Below the pieces are notes generated by a model. The model saw only the letters and a list, made by a program, of their open reading frames with translations. It did no database searches and was not told the DNA's origin. This document shows, piece by piece, positions 26,864 through 35,475 of a DNA stretch of 64,000 bases. Both the position numbers and the translations under genes were made by a program. Position 1 is the stretch's first letter; every line of letters starts with the position of its first letter. The DNA comes from CAVQBP01 sp963740945 (GTDB lineage: Bacteria > Bacteroidota > Ignavibacteria > Ignavibacteriales > Ignavibacteriaceae): assembly GCA_963740945.1 (NCBI GenBank), contig CAVUGE010000012.1:29630-93629 (forward strand). Reading direction: 5' to 3'.

Positions 26864-27172
26864 AATTATTCTTTTTTCTTTTTACTTTTATCTTTTTACT
26901 TGTTTCTTTTATCTTCCTTCAGTCTTCCTTGTATCTTTTTACTTTTATCTTTTATCTTCCTATTCCGCTCCAAAGGTTAACACCGCAATTCATTGCGGTG
27001 ATACAGATGAAACTCCCCTCCACCCCTCTTTCCCCTTCCTTTTCCCTTTTTACTTGTGTCTTTTTTCTTCACTTTCATCTTTTTAACTTGTGTCTTATGT
27101 CTTTTCCTAACTTGTATCTTTTTACTTTTATCTTTTATCTTCCTTTTATCTTTTTACTTTTATCTTTTATCT
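26864..27172. repeat. CTTTTAT/CTTTTTA heptamer tract with REP hairpin
   Basis: Long runs of 7-bp words such as CTTTTAT, CTTTTTA and CTTGTGT fill the region. In the middle is the hairpin CACCGCAATTCATTGCGGTG (26981-27000), preceded by AAAGGTTAA. No gene. The tract is pyrimidine-rich on the + strand. Confidence 0.85.
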
Positions 27173-29191
27173 TCAAAACACCATCCCCATTGAAGTAATT
27201 AAATTTTCTACCCAGAAAATAAATTTTGTCATATACTTTCTGAAAGGAGTAGTATCCGGCTTAGCAGTAGTATAACTGTTATTATTCAGATTAACATCCA
27301 TATAGATTTTTTGCTCAGGGTCTACCTTTGCCCACTCAACCTTTTCCGCTCTGTCAAACCTCAAGTCATAAGTTCTTTCTTTCCCCGACCAGCTAACCAG
27401 CGTATCTTTCCCGTTATCAAAGTGAACTAATATTTCAACAGGCATAATTATTTCACCAAGACGGAATACTGTAACCTTTGAATGGAATAACTTCTTCCCC
27501 TTCCCTTCCCTGTTTTTATAATATAGCTTAACACCGCTGCTGTCATATACCCCTGAAGGATTTTCAATTTCTCTAACTGCAATCCTTTCAAGCTTGTAAT
27601 CGCATATTTCAGTTCCGTATAGGACTTCATCAAAGAACCAATCCATATTTTCACCAAACTTATTTCCTAATCTTTTCTTTACCACTTCATTAACAATATC
27701 TATAAAATCCTTTCCGCATGGATGCTTAAAGCTCCACCTCTCAAAATAAGTTCTCATTATCTCGTCCATTACCTCTCTTCCTACTAGCCTGTCAAGTGTA
27801 GTCATCCATGTAGCAGTTTTGAAGTAAGTAATATTTCCGTATCCCCCATCTTGATAGCCCCATGCAGGCCTGGCGTCTTCTGCAATTTTCGGATTATCCA
27901 TTCCTGTGTACCCATCTCGCGCATACTCTAAATCTCCTTCATGATATCCAAATAAATCAATAAGTGATGTTTTCTTCCCGTATGTATCGTTCATTATCCT
28001 TGTTTCCATATACGTATTGATACCTTCATCCATCCATGCTTCTTCAAATTCATTCGATGCAAGCATCCCCATAAAATAGTTGTGCCCGAATTCATGTATT
28101 ACTGCCTGTTCTGTTACTTTTATCCCTTCCGGTATCTTCCATAAAGTGCCTGCAGTTATAAATGTCGGATATTCCATACCGCCGGAACTTATAGCTTTGA
28201 TCGGCGGATCAACAATAGTGAGGTTCGGATAGGGATACTTTCCAACATGTTTATCAAAATACTCCAGCGCAGCAATAACAGATATAAAATGCCTTTCTGC
28301 CTGAGAAAAATGTTCTGGCTGAAGCATTACTTTTATCTTTACATTCCTCCATGTTTTTTCTGCTAATTTGAATCTAGGTGATGCTGTCCATGCAAAATCA
28401 ATAACATCTTCAGCATGATATTTAACAGTTTTTGTCCCATCACTGTTTTTCTTTTCATCAACTTGAATACCTACTGCACCCGTAATATACTTCTGAGGAA
28501 GTGTTATATTCACATTATAAACCCCGAAATCGGCATAAAACTCCGAATTAGCATGGAACTGGTGACAGTTCCATTCCCCCTTTTTAGCATACCTAATACC
28601 CGGAAATTCATATACACCAATCTTAGGAAACCACTGACCAACCAGATAATAATCATCGGCGAATCCTGTTCTCGCAAAAACCTTTGGAAGCTTAGATTTA
28701 AACTTAATATCGATATTTATAGTCTCTCCCGGTTTAACTGCACGGGATAACGGAACACTTATTACCGTCATATCATCAGCATTATCATCATCCGGATGAA
28801 TAAATTTTATTTTACCCGTTAAATCTTCACCGTTTTCAATTTTCATTGATAATACATCAACCCATCCCCATCCTCTTCTTGAATTTTCATTAAGACTAAC
28901 CCCTCTAAGCTGCCCCCCTGATTCTTTAACAAAAGTAGACTTTGTATTCTTAAATGCATTAAGATATAAATGAAATTGCAATTCACTAATCAAATCATTG
29001 GAAAGATTTCTCCAGTGCAGCGTTTCAGTTCCGTCAATAATTTTCGTGGTATCATTAAGCCTCACATCCATATCATAACTTGCATTTCGAGGACTCAAAG
29101 GCTTTTGAAAAATTACCTGAGGAAACAGATCACAAGAAAAGATAAATACGAATATTACAAAGCAATTAAGAAACTTTATTAACCGGTACAT
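27173..29191 (-). CDS. M1-family zinc metallopeptidase (aminopeptidase N-like), exported
   Basis: A 672-residue secreted peptidase. Residues 1-24 form a signal sequence (CFVIFVFIFSCDLFPQ); the IFSC could act as a lipobox, in which case it is a lipoprotein. The M1 zinc site is complete: H366-E367-F-G-H370, then E389 after the usual 18 residues (WMDEG). The upstream GGMEYP exopeptidase motif lies near residue 350. M1 enzymes remove N-terminal amino acids; this branch is common in Bacteroidota, often exported for peptide scavenging. Single gene. Confidence 0.93.
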   Translation of the reverse strand: MYRLIKFLNCFVIFVFIFSCDLFPQVIFQKPLSPRNASYDMDVRLNDTTKIIDGTETLHWRNLSNDLISELQFHLYLNAFKNTKSTFVKESGGQLRGVSLNENSRRGWGWVDVLSMKIENGEDLTGKIKFIHPDDDNADDMTVISVPLSRAVKPGETINIDIKFKSKLPKVFARTGFADDYYLVGQWFPKIGVYEFPGIRYAKKGEWNCHQFHANSEFYADFGVYNVNITLPQKYITGAVGIQVDEKKNSDGTKTVKYHAEDVIDFAWTASPRFKLAEKTWRNVKIKVMLQPEHFSQAERHFISVIAALEYFDKHVGKYPYPNLTIVDPPIKAISSGGMEYPTFITAGTLWKIPEGIKVTEQAVIHEFGHNYFMGMLASNEFEEAWMDEGINTYMETRIMNDTYGKKTSLIDLFGYHEGDLEYARDGYTGMDNPKIAEDARPAWGYQDGGYGNITYFKTATWMTTLDRLVGREVMDEIMRTYFERWSFKHPCGKDFIDIVNEVVKKRLGNKFGENMDWFFDEVLYGTEICDYKLERIAVREIENPSGVYDSSGVKLYYKNREGKGKKLFHSKVTVFRLGEIIMPVEILVHFDNGKDTLVSWSGKERTYDLRFDRAEKVEWAKVDPEQKIYMDVNLNNNSYTTAKPDTTPFRKYMTKFIFWVENLITSMGMVF

Positions 29192-29764
29192 TCTTCAACC
29201 CTTTTATACCGTGAAAGATTCATTTAATGAACTATATAAAATATACATATTTCCCCCTTATAATTGAAAGGTCAAGTGATTGCCTAATACCGAACCATTA
29301 AGATGTGTCATGATTTAACTCCTTATATATTGTAAATATTTTAATTATTAACAAATGATCGCTAATTCTAGATACAACAATAAGCTTTTAAAATTTTTTT
29401 GTCACTGTAGTTTTTTCTAAGAATCCCAAAGTGAGGTTCGGCTATTTATATCCAAATATGAAACAACACCTCGCCAAACTAAACTTAGCAGGCAGCCCCC
29501 TCCTTCCTTTCGAAGTGCAAAAAAAATTCTTTGTACCGCAACATTGTGTGGAGGCTGGAACTCCCCCCTCTACTTGCTAAGGAGAGGGGGTTAGGGGGTG
29601 AGGTTAAAAAAACTATTACCCCAAAACAAAAAAACCAATGCCAGCTACATTTCGAAATTTTTGACTTCTGACTTCTGACCTTTGACTTCTGACTTTTGAC
29701 TTCTGACCTTCTGACTTCTGACTTCTGACCTTTGACTTCTGACTTGTGTCTTGTATCTTTGAAT
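29192..29764. repeat. Intergenic with heptamer tract before the lipocalin gene
   Basis: No gene seen in 29192-29640. A run of 7-bp words (TGACTTC, TGACTTT, TGACCTC) covers about 29658-29758 and ends directly before the lipocalin start codon. A 118-codon minus-strand frame here (29485-29841) is just the tract read through plus flanking DNA. A stretch of the type GAGGGGGTTAGGGGGTGAGG is at about 29583-29605. Confidence 0.75.
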
Positions 29765-30295
29765 ATGACTATTACTTCATTCTCAACCATATTAACTATT
29801 TTATTCTCTCTTACCATTTTCCCCCAATCAAATCCTCCCAAAACCGTAGACAGTGTTGATTTAAAAAAGTATACCGGACTCTGGTATGAGATAGCAAGAA
29901 TTCCGAACAGCTTTCAGGACCAATGCGTAAAAGGCACAACCGCCGAATACACACTTAAAGATAACGGTGAAATATCGGTTGTAAATTCATGCATTAATGA
30001 AGACGGGGAAGTTGATAAAGCGGAGGGAGTAGCTAGAGTAATAGATAAGAATTCAAATGCTAAACTGGAAGTGAGCTTTTTCAGCATTCTCGGCTGGCGT
30101 CCCGTTTGGGGAGATTACTGGATTATTGGGCTTGATGAAAATTATAAATGGGCAGTTATTGGAACCCCTTCAAGAAAATACGGCTGGATCTTAAGCCGCA
30201 CTAAAGAACTTGATCTCCATACAATGAACAGTATCTTTCAATTACTAAAAGGACAAGGCTACAACTCCGCAGATTTCAAACTAAGCCCCCAATAA
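29765..30295 (+). CDS. blc: Bacterial lipocalin (Blc-like)
   Basis: A 176-residue exported lipocalin. A signal peptide (MTITSFSTILTILFSLTIF) is followed by the first conserved lipocalin region YTGLWYEIARIPNSFQ, the DYWIIGLDENYKWAVIG strand pair and RKYGWILSR, as in E. coli Blc. I start at ATG 29765; a frame 11 codons longer begins inside the heptamer tract and would spoil the signal peptide. Family members bind lipids or other hydrophobic ligands at the envelope. Blc-type proteins have a lipobox; none is clear here. Confidence 0.9.
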   Translation: MTITSFSTILTILFSLTIFPQSNPPKTVDSVDLKKYTGLWYEIARIPNSFQDQCVKGTTAEYTLKDNGEISVVNSCINEDGEVDKAEGVARVIDKNSNAKLEVSFFSILGWRPVWGDYWIIGLDENYKWAVIGTPSRKYGWILSRTKELDLHTMNSIFQLLKGQGYNSADFKLSPQ

Positions 30296-30338
30296 CCTCG
30301 ACTTCACAAAAGTTTCATTTTCGAATTTATCCATCCTT

Positions 30339-30485
30339 TTATCTTTTTCCTTTCCTTCCTTCTTTAAGATAGACGATTAGTGCACTCCAGTTCGATTCAA
30401 AATATTTATGTAATTCTGCTATTGTCATATTGCCTAATTGAAAATAAATGAGAAAAGAATATTCTTCAGGAAGCTTTAAGATCAT
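30339..30485 (-). pseudogene. Truncated DUF5615 (PIN-like) toxin remnant
   Basis: A 48-codon frame, opening MILKLPEEYSFLIYF and continuing QLGNMTIAELHKYFESNW, looks like the C-terminal third of a DUF5615 PIN-like toxin (the LGN-x-T-x-AE motif). About 70 N-terminal residues, with the catalytic acids, are missing. It overlaps the last codons of the DUF433 antitoxin by 20 bp, where the toxin start normally lies. The assignment rests on a short segment. Confidence 0.5.
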
Positions 30486-30705
30486 AAGTAATTATGCTTT
30501 TATCAGATATTCTTTTAGCATATTCTAAAGAAGCTCTAATATCATCAAACTCAAGAATCGGATAAGCTTTTAAAATGTTTTCTACTGTTTCACCTGCCGC
30601 AAGATATTCAAGAATAGTTGTAACAGTAATTCTCATACCTCTTATGGTAGGTTTACCATTACATATATTTGGATCAAATGTAATTCTTTTAATTAAATCT
30701 TCCAT
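30466..30705 (-). CDS. DUF433-family antitoxin
   Basis: A 79-residue DUF433 protein: RITFDPNICNGKPTIRGMRITVTTILEYLAAGET is the family signature (a helix-turn-helix-like fold), followed by the expected ILKAYPILEFDDIRASLEYA. DUF433 proteins are the usual antitoxin/repressor partners of DUF5615 PIN-like nucleases. Its own toxin appears truncated (30339-30485), so this may be an orphan antitoxin. Confidence 0.88.
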   Translation of the reverse strand: MEDLIKRITFDPNICNGKPTIRGMRITVTTILEYLAAGETVENILKAYPILEFDDIRASLEYAKRISDKSIITYDLKAS

Positions 30706-31465
30706 TTCAATTTATCTTTTTAATAAAAATATCAAAAATAATAATTCAATTCCACTCTTAAATAAGTAAAATATTCCCATATTTTAAATTTGATTCCTTC
30801 TCCTATCTTCCAACCTTCCCATCTTCCAATTTTCTAATCTTCCTATTCTCCTAACTTTTATCTTTTATCTTCACATGTGTCTTTTATCTTTTCAGTACTT
30901 GTTTCTTTTTACTTTTGTCTTGTATCTTTCCTTCCCCTCCAAAGGTTAACACCGCAATTCATTGCGGTGATCCAATGAATGAGACACCCCCACCCCTCTT
31001 TTCCCTTACTTTTATCTTTTTCCTTTCCTTACTTTTATCTTTTTACTTGTGTCTTGTATCTTCACTTCCCCTCTTCCTTGTTTCTTTTTACTTGTGTCTT
31101 GTATCTTTCCTTCCCCTCCAAAGGTTAACACCGCAATTCATTGCGGTGATCCAATGAATGAGACACCCTGACACCGTAAAAAGTCAAAGAAAAGATAGAA
31201 TATCAAATGTAATGACATGTTCTCTAATCGGCACATTAAAAGAAATTCGTTAAAAAATTATACTGAATGACATTACTGGAAATAAGACGATAACACAAAA
31301 AGAAAAATCTGCCTGTCCCGGCTGTAAGCGGGATTTGAAGGAGCGGAGCGACTGAGTTATTTTTCTTTATATGTAAATGACCTCCCCTCATGCCCTTATT
31401 GCCTTGTGGTAAAAAAAAGGAAATTGATTCTTAGGAGGTTTTTATTTAGGAGGAAGACGAATACC
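30706..31465. repeat. Low-complexity spacer with two near-identical REP copies
   Basis: No gene seen. Contains heptamer words (CTTTTAT, CTTCCCA) and two copies of an element of about 80 bp, including the hairpin CACCGCAATTCATTGCGGTG at 30950-30969 and 31129-31148, each followed by ATCCAATGAATGAGAC. A different hairpin of the type CCCGGCTGTAAGCGGG is at about 31318-31333. Confidence 0.8.
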
Positions 31466-31697
31466 TTATAGAGAATTCCATTCATCCATAGATATCTTCC
31501 TTTCAATAATTCTTTCAACCTCAGATATCATCATTTTTAGTTGTGGAATAGAATATTCTTTATTTGGAGGGGACAGCTAATCTATGATTTTTTATAATCA
31601 TAAATTGATGACGGGTACCGGAATAAGGCCCTTCAAAACCTAAGTTTTTAAGTCGCTTAATAAAATCTTTTCTTTTACATGGGGCCCAATGAGCCAT
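31466..31697 (-). pseudogene. hicA: HicA-family toxin, frameshifted
   Basis: From ATG 31697 the frame reads MAHWAPCKRKDFIKRLKNLG, then FEGPYSGTRHQFMIIKN and HRLAVPSK, then stops at 31562-31564. One base over it continues as NKEYSIPQLKMMISEVERII to TAA 31466-31468. The whole would be a 76-residue HicA mRNA interferase with its conserved RNA-binding fold and the active His in GTRHQF. A single extra A in the AAA run near 31565 breaks it. It overlaps HicB by 23 bp. The order HicB then HicA is the reverse of the E. coli order but known elsewhere. Confidence 0.75.
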
Positions 31698-31947
31698 GAA
31701 CAGGTTTTTTATTAAGATTAATTTTACCAATCACTGGTAATGGATGATTAAATTTAAGACCAACCAAAATCCAATCTTCAAGTGTCGAACGTAATTCGTC
31801 TGCACATTCCCTTAAAGAACTGCCAAAAGCAATTACTCCTTTGCATTCGGGAATCTTTCCTACAAAACTGCCATCTTCCAACTTATCATATTCAGCCAAA
31901 GTAACAAGATGCTCAATGTAATCCGTAATAATAAATTTACCCTTCAT
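31675..31947 (-). CDS. hicB: HicB-family antitoxin
   Basis: A 90-residue protein with the HicB partial RNase H-like fold: EYDKLEDGSFVGKIPECKGVIAFGSSLRECADELRSTLEDWI. It lacks the extra C-terminal DNA-binding domain of some HicB proteins. It should bind and silence the adjoining HicA toxin, but that gene is frameshifted here, so the antitoxin may be a leftover. Confidence 0.85.
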   Translation of the reverse strand: MKGKFIITDYIEHLVTLAEYDKLEDGSFVGKIPECKGVIAFGSSLRECADELRSTLEDWILVGLKFNHPLPVIGKINLNKKPVHGSLGPM

Positions 31948-32013
31948 TTCTTTATAGAATATGTTAAAATAACTTCTAAGATCTTTTTATTAAAAATAAT
32001 GTAATAATTTAAA

Positions 32014-32070
32014 TTAAACAATTTTCTCACGATTTCTAAACAGCTTATCATAAAAATGGCCTTGTTCTAT
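32014..32070 (-). pseudogene. HEPN-domain fragment
   Basis: The DNA encodes EQGHFYDKLFRNREK, nearly identical to EYGHFYDKLFRNRQK in the HEPN protein at 49499-49909. Only this piece of about 17 residues remains. It starts directly after the DUF2281 stop, so the junction probably arose by recombination. Confidence 0.6.
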
Positions 32071-32075
32071 TTTAC

Positions 32076-32248
32076 TCAACTACCAGTTTTTAGATCAAAC
32101 TCAGCGACAGGCATAGTTGAAATGAAAACTCCTTTTTTTTACCTTGTATCTTATATCGTTTCTTCAAGAAGTCAATATAATCTAATACTTCCCGTTTTAG
32201 GTAATAAGGCAAGGATTTAATTTTCTCATTTATATCTTGAGTATACAT
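32076..32248 (-). pseudogene. DUF2281-type antitoxin, frameshifted
   Basis: MYTQDINEKIKSLPYYLKRE, then VLDYIDFLKKRY, is followed one frame over by GVFISTMPVAEFDLKTGS and a stop. Together they make a small (57-residue) DUF2281/VapB-like antitoxin. The break is in the A8 run at about 32135, where one base is missing. The C-terminal segment recurs as a fragment at 34510-34556. No toxin partner is visible. Confidence 0.6.
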
Positions 32249-32655
32249 AAATCTAACCTACATCTCTTAATTATAGACATATTAATATAAACAAAATTTC
32301 AATGTATTTCATTTAAGATTTCAACAATTACACAATTACTTACAATTCAATCATTCTATCTCTTCGACAATCATTCTGATGAAAGGTTTAACATCGCAAT
32401 TTCTAAATAATCATTAAGAACCACTACTCTTATTTAATAGATAAATTAAAACAGTTAGATAGCTTTTTCTGTTTTTTTCTATAAAGCACCGCAATAAATT
32501 GCGGTGTTAGTGTTTGCTGGTCTGGAATTGTTTTCCCACAGTTAAAAACTGTGGGCTGCCCTTCTACCAATGACCGCGAAGCGAAATGACAAATGAAACC
32601 TACGCTATTTCGTATAGTTTTTTAAGAGTTGAGTGGAAAGATACAAGATAAAAGT
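32249..32655. repeat. Spacer with several hairpin words
   Basis: No gene seen. Holds CACCGCAATAAATTGCGGTG (32487-32506), a separate stem CCCACAGTTAAAAACTGTGGG (32535-32555), an ACCGCGAAGCGAAATGAC word (about 32572-32590; also near 34000 and 34440) and CTACGCTATTTCGTATAG (about 32600-32617; also near 34720). These are recurring intergenic words. Confidence 0.65.
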
Positions 32656-33072
32656 TCAAATTCTTCCTTTAGTTAAATCTATTCCTCTAACCGAATAAAT
32701 AAAATCATTTATATCATTGAGTAAATCCAGATATTCAAAAAGCCTTTCAACATCTATAATGCCGTATTCGTGAATTAATAAATTCCTAAGCCCAATCATA
32801 GGGATTAATTTTTCACCTAAACCTGGTTTTATATAACTATTTGAAACTAGAAAAGTAATGCATTCTGAAAAATTTTTTGGAGTTCCCAAATTTTTTTCAG
32901 CAACTATATGACAGGCTAAATCAATAATAATTTGTATTGATTCAAACAGTCCATACCTTAATCCCCATTCATCAACTTTATCCGATATTATATCATCAAT
33001 TGTGTAATTATTTTTTATAGATGTTAATGTTTTTAAATTTTCTTCAAGTCTGTTGAGCTTATCAATCTTCAT
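32656..33072 (-). CDS. hepT: HepT-type HEPN toxin RNase
   Basis: A 138-residue HEPN protein of the DUF86/HepT family. The active-site motif RX4HXY is exact: R96-NLLI-H101-E-Y103. HepT toxins are RNases, and their partner MntA silences them by adding AMP units to the motif tyrosine. It overlaps the MntA-like gene by 4 bp and is downstream of it, the normal order. All signature residues are present, so this appears to be the one intact toxin-antitoxin pair of the region. Confidence 0.92.
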   Translation of the reverse strand: MKIDKLNRLEENLKTLTSIKNNYTIDDIISDKVDEWGLRYGLFESIQIIIDLACHIVAEKNLGTPKNFSECITFLVSNSYIKPGLGEKLIPMIGLRNLLIHEYGIIDVERLFEYLDLLNDINDFIYSVRGIDLTKGRI

Positions 33073-33503
33073 TTTTCAACAACCGCAAATCTCTTATTGA
33101 TAATTCTTTCTCTCAACTTCCTGCTAAACAGATCAGCTGCCGGTTTAAAATCAAAGTATTCCATGTAAGTATTTGCTTTATAACTTATTAATAATTCTTC
33201 GTTTCTGCATAGCAGTAAAATCCCTTCTCCTATAACTGAATATGCTAATTTAGGATTGGTTTTAAATAAATCATTTAATAAAATTAAATCAACATTGTAT
33301 TCTGTAATTTTTTCCAATCCATTTACAAGCATTCCAATATCCAAAAGGTCTGGCTTATGTTCAAAATAAACAGCAATATCAAGGTCACTTCCAAACCTTG
33401 CTTTATTTTTTGCGATCGAACCAACTAAATAAGCAAATTGGATATTTCCGGAATTTTGTAAAACTTCTGTCATTTTCTCTTTATTTATTCTGTTATTTGT
33501 CAT
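33069..33503 (-). CDS. mntA: MntA-type nucleotidyltransferase antitoxin
   Basis: A 144-residue minimal nucleotidyltransferase. The catalytic motif GSX10DXD is exact: G28-S29, then D40 and D42 (FGSDLDIAVYF). MntA proteins transfer AMP from ATP to HepT and neutralise it. It overlaps hepT by 4 bp (ATGA type), so the two are made together with the antitoxin first. The name is that of the type VII antitoxin, not the manganese transporter subunit. Confidence 0.92.
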   Translation of the reverse strand: MTNNRINKEKMTEVLQNSGNIQFAYLVGSIAKNKARFGSDLDIAVYFEHKPDLLDIGMLVNGLEKITEYNVDLILLNDLFKTNPKLAYSVIGEGILLLCRNEELLISYKANTYMEYFDFKPAADLFSRKLRERIINKRFAVVEK

Positions 33504-34023
33504 AAATCCAACTAAATATTTATCAAATATGCAAAAATTTTTTATTATTCGGAATCAATGTTAGAATTTTATCACCTTCAAAAGAAAAAAATTGTATCAC
33601 AATACTTGTATATTTTTACTTTTATCTTTTTCTTTCCTTCTACCATCCCCCTTGCTGGAACTATTGACCGACTCCGATTTAAATGATACAAGATAAAACT
33701 CAAAAGAAAAAGTAGTGCTAATGAAACTTGTCTCTTTTTACTTTTTTCTTATCTTCTTTAGTGGTAAAAAAAAACCGGGAATTGATTCAGAGGCAGTCTT
33801 CCCTTTTATCTTTTTACTTTTATCTTTTATCTTGATTTCCTTTTTATCTTCTTCTTTCCTATTTGAAAGGTTAACACCGCAATTCATTGCGGTAATCCGA
33901 TAGATCAAACTCCCCCCCTCCCTCTTTCCCCTAACTTCTAACTTTTTTCTTTCCTTCTATGACTAATGACCATTGACAAATGACTATTTCCCTCAAATGA
34001 CCGCGAAGCGAAATGACTAATGA
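33504..34023. repeat. Heptamer tracts and REP copy
   Basis: No gene. Pyrimidine-rich 7-bp words (about 33605-33640 and 33720-33865), a REP hairpin CACCGCAATTCATTGCGGT (33875-33893), and a run of words of the type GACTAATGACCATTGACAAATG (about 33958-34035), which also appear inside the Wzi coding sequence near 37040-37085. Confidence 0.75.
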
Positions 34024-34254
34024 CTATTGATCAATGACCAACATATGCGCCGCTATAAACTTAGGAACTTCATCAACATTATCGCGGCCGGGTACTGATG
34101 TTTTTCTAATAGAAGATGAATCTATTACATTTGATTTAAGCCAGCCGTGAAAGTATGTAAACTTTAGCCAGCTTAGAGGAGAATAATCAAACCATATTAA
34201 AGGAAAGCTCGGTGCTTTACATAGAGTAATTTTCTCATATGATTCGTTTATCAC
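34024..34254 (-). pseudogene. Fragment of a second Wzi-family protein
   Basis: CKAPSFPLIWFDYSPLSWLKFTYFHGWLKSNVIDSSSI lines up with DKAPSFPFLRLDVQPVSWLRFNYIHAILNSKIIDSTSI of the complete Wzi protein at 35708-37639. Only this segment of about 60 residues of the barrel remains, with neither signal peptide nor end. It is diverged, so it comes from an older duplicate or a paralogue, not a recent copy. Confidence 0.75.
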
Positions 34255-34922
34255 CCTATGCGGCTTTGTTCATTCATATGTTTGAGGAAATTCTAAGAAG
34301 AAAGCCTGTAAATAGCAGGGCGGTATTTCGGTTTTGGTATAGCTTTTTTATTTTTTCTTGCTGATTCCCATCTTCCCATTCTTCCCATCTTCCCATCTTC
34401 CCATCTTCCGTCTTTTATCTTTTTCTTTCCTTCTACCAATGACAGCGAAGCGAAATGACGGCAAATGACTATTTCCACTATTCTTCGATTTTTGTTTAAA
34501 AATGGGCTCTCAACTACCGGTTTTTAGATCAAACTCAGGGTGAGGCATACTTATATATGGCTAAGAAATTTTCTTATTAAAAATGGGGGGTTGAGAGGCC
34601 TTTTCTCATAATGGATCACTTCATTGATTTTCGTTTTTAAGGCAGGGGTTTTTAAAAAGCAAGGATAAGTATAGGCTCAGGGAAATTAAGTGGTTTAGAA
34701 GCAAAAAAATAGCAGAAAACCTACGCTATTTCGTATAGTTTTTTATCGGTTGGAGAAAAGGTTAACACCGCAATTCATTGCGGTGATCCAATGAATGAGA
34801 CGCCCCCACCCTCTTCCCCCTTACTTTTATCTTTTTCCTTTCCTTACTTTTATCTTTTTACTTGTGTCTTGTATCTTCACTTCCCCCCTTCCTTGTTTCT
34901 TTTTACTTGTGTCTTGTGTCTT
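34255..34922. repeat. Spacer with CTTCCCAT tract, DUF2281 fragment and REP copy
   Basis: A CTTCCCAT-word tract is at about 34362-34412. A piece encoding ISMPHPEFDLKTGS and a stop (34510-34556, minus strand) repeats the C-terminus of the DUF2281 protein at 32 kb. The REP hairpin CACCGCAATTCATTGCGGTG is at 34766-34785, with the same flanks as the copies at 31 and 35.5 kb. No complete gene. Confidence 0.7.
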
Positions 34923-35246
34923 TTAAGAATCCTTTGAACTACGACGGGATCTAATTTGATTTCTAATTTGTTTAGGGTTTTCTCTCTGATGTACAACGGC
35001 TATAATCCTTATAAATGAAGAATCTATAAAGAAATAAATAGCATATGGAAATTTCTATGTTAGTTTACGTCTAACATTTTTATATTTGACAGAATACATT
35101 TCAGGAAATATTCTAATATTTTCAAGTGATTCGAATAATAGTTGTTCAAATTCTAATGATAATTCTTCCGAAATTGAACTATAATATGAAGCGATTTTTA
35201 CGATATCTTCCCATGCTTCAGGAAGAATTCTCATGCTTTTAATCAT
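34923..35246 (-). pseudogene. parE: ParE/RelE-family toxin with premature stop
   Basis: The frame reads MIKSMRILPEAWEDIVKIASYYSS..., then VKYKNVRRKLT, hits TAG at 35055-35057, and continues in the same frame as KFPYAIYFFIDSSFIRIIAVVHQRENP to TAA 34923-34925. The continuation is the standard second half of a ParE toxin (PYAIYF, IIAVVHQREN). One substitution has created the stop, so the toxin should be inactive. It overlaps its antitoxin by 8 bp. Confidence 0.82.
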
Positions 35247-35475
35247 GTAATGAACGAAGTGTTTTTTTAAGCTCTCCTAAAGTTATCCACTTCGTATCAT
35301 TATTAATTTTATTTAAACGTTCATCAATTAGTTTCTTATGGTTAGGATTAAAAGGTATTAAATTATCAGGGTTGTCTATACTATCCCAAAGCTTTTCAAT
35401 TAACTCAAGTTTTTCATTATTTGTTAAATTATTAATATTAATATTTTTCATTTTATTCTCATTTAATGATTTCAA
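35239..35475 (-). CDS. Addiction-module antitoxin (TIGR02574 family)
   Basis: A 78-residue protein with the addiction-module signature NNEKLELIEKLWDSI and a closing WITLGELKKTLRSLHD. The start may instead be the ninth codon (MKNINI, 35451), which has GAG at the right distance. Its partner is the nonsense-mutated ParE toxin directly downstream, so it now protects against nothing unless the stop is suppressed. Confidence 0.8.
   Translation of the reverse strand: MKSLNENKMKNININNLTNNEKLELIEKLWDSIDNPDNLIPFNPNHKKLIDERLNKINNDTKWITLGELKKTLRSLHD

Noticed and set aside
29732..29764. Upstream start for the lipocalin
   Set aside because: It begins in the heptamer tract and puts a polar stretch before the signal peptide.
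29485..29841. 118-codon minus-strand frame
   Set aside because: Made of heptamer tract plus flanking DNA and overlaps the lipocalin start; no domain.
34293..34478. 61-codon minus-strand frame
   Set aside because: Mostly translated CTTCCCAT tract (KMGRMGRW...); no start signal.
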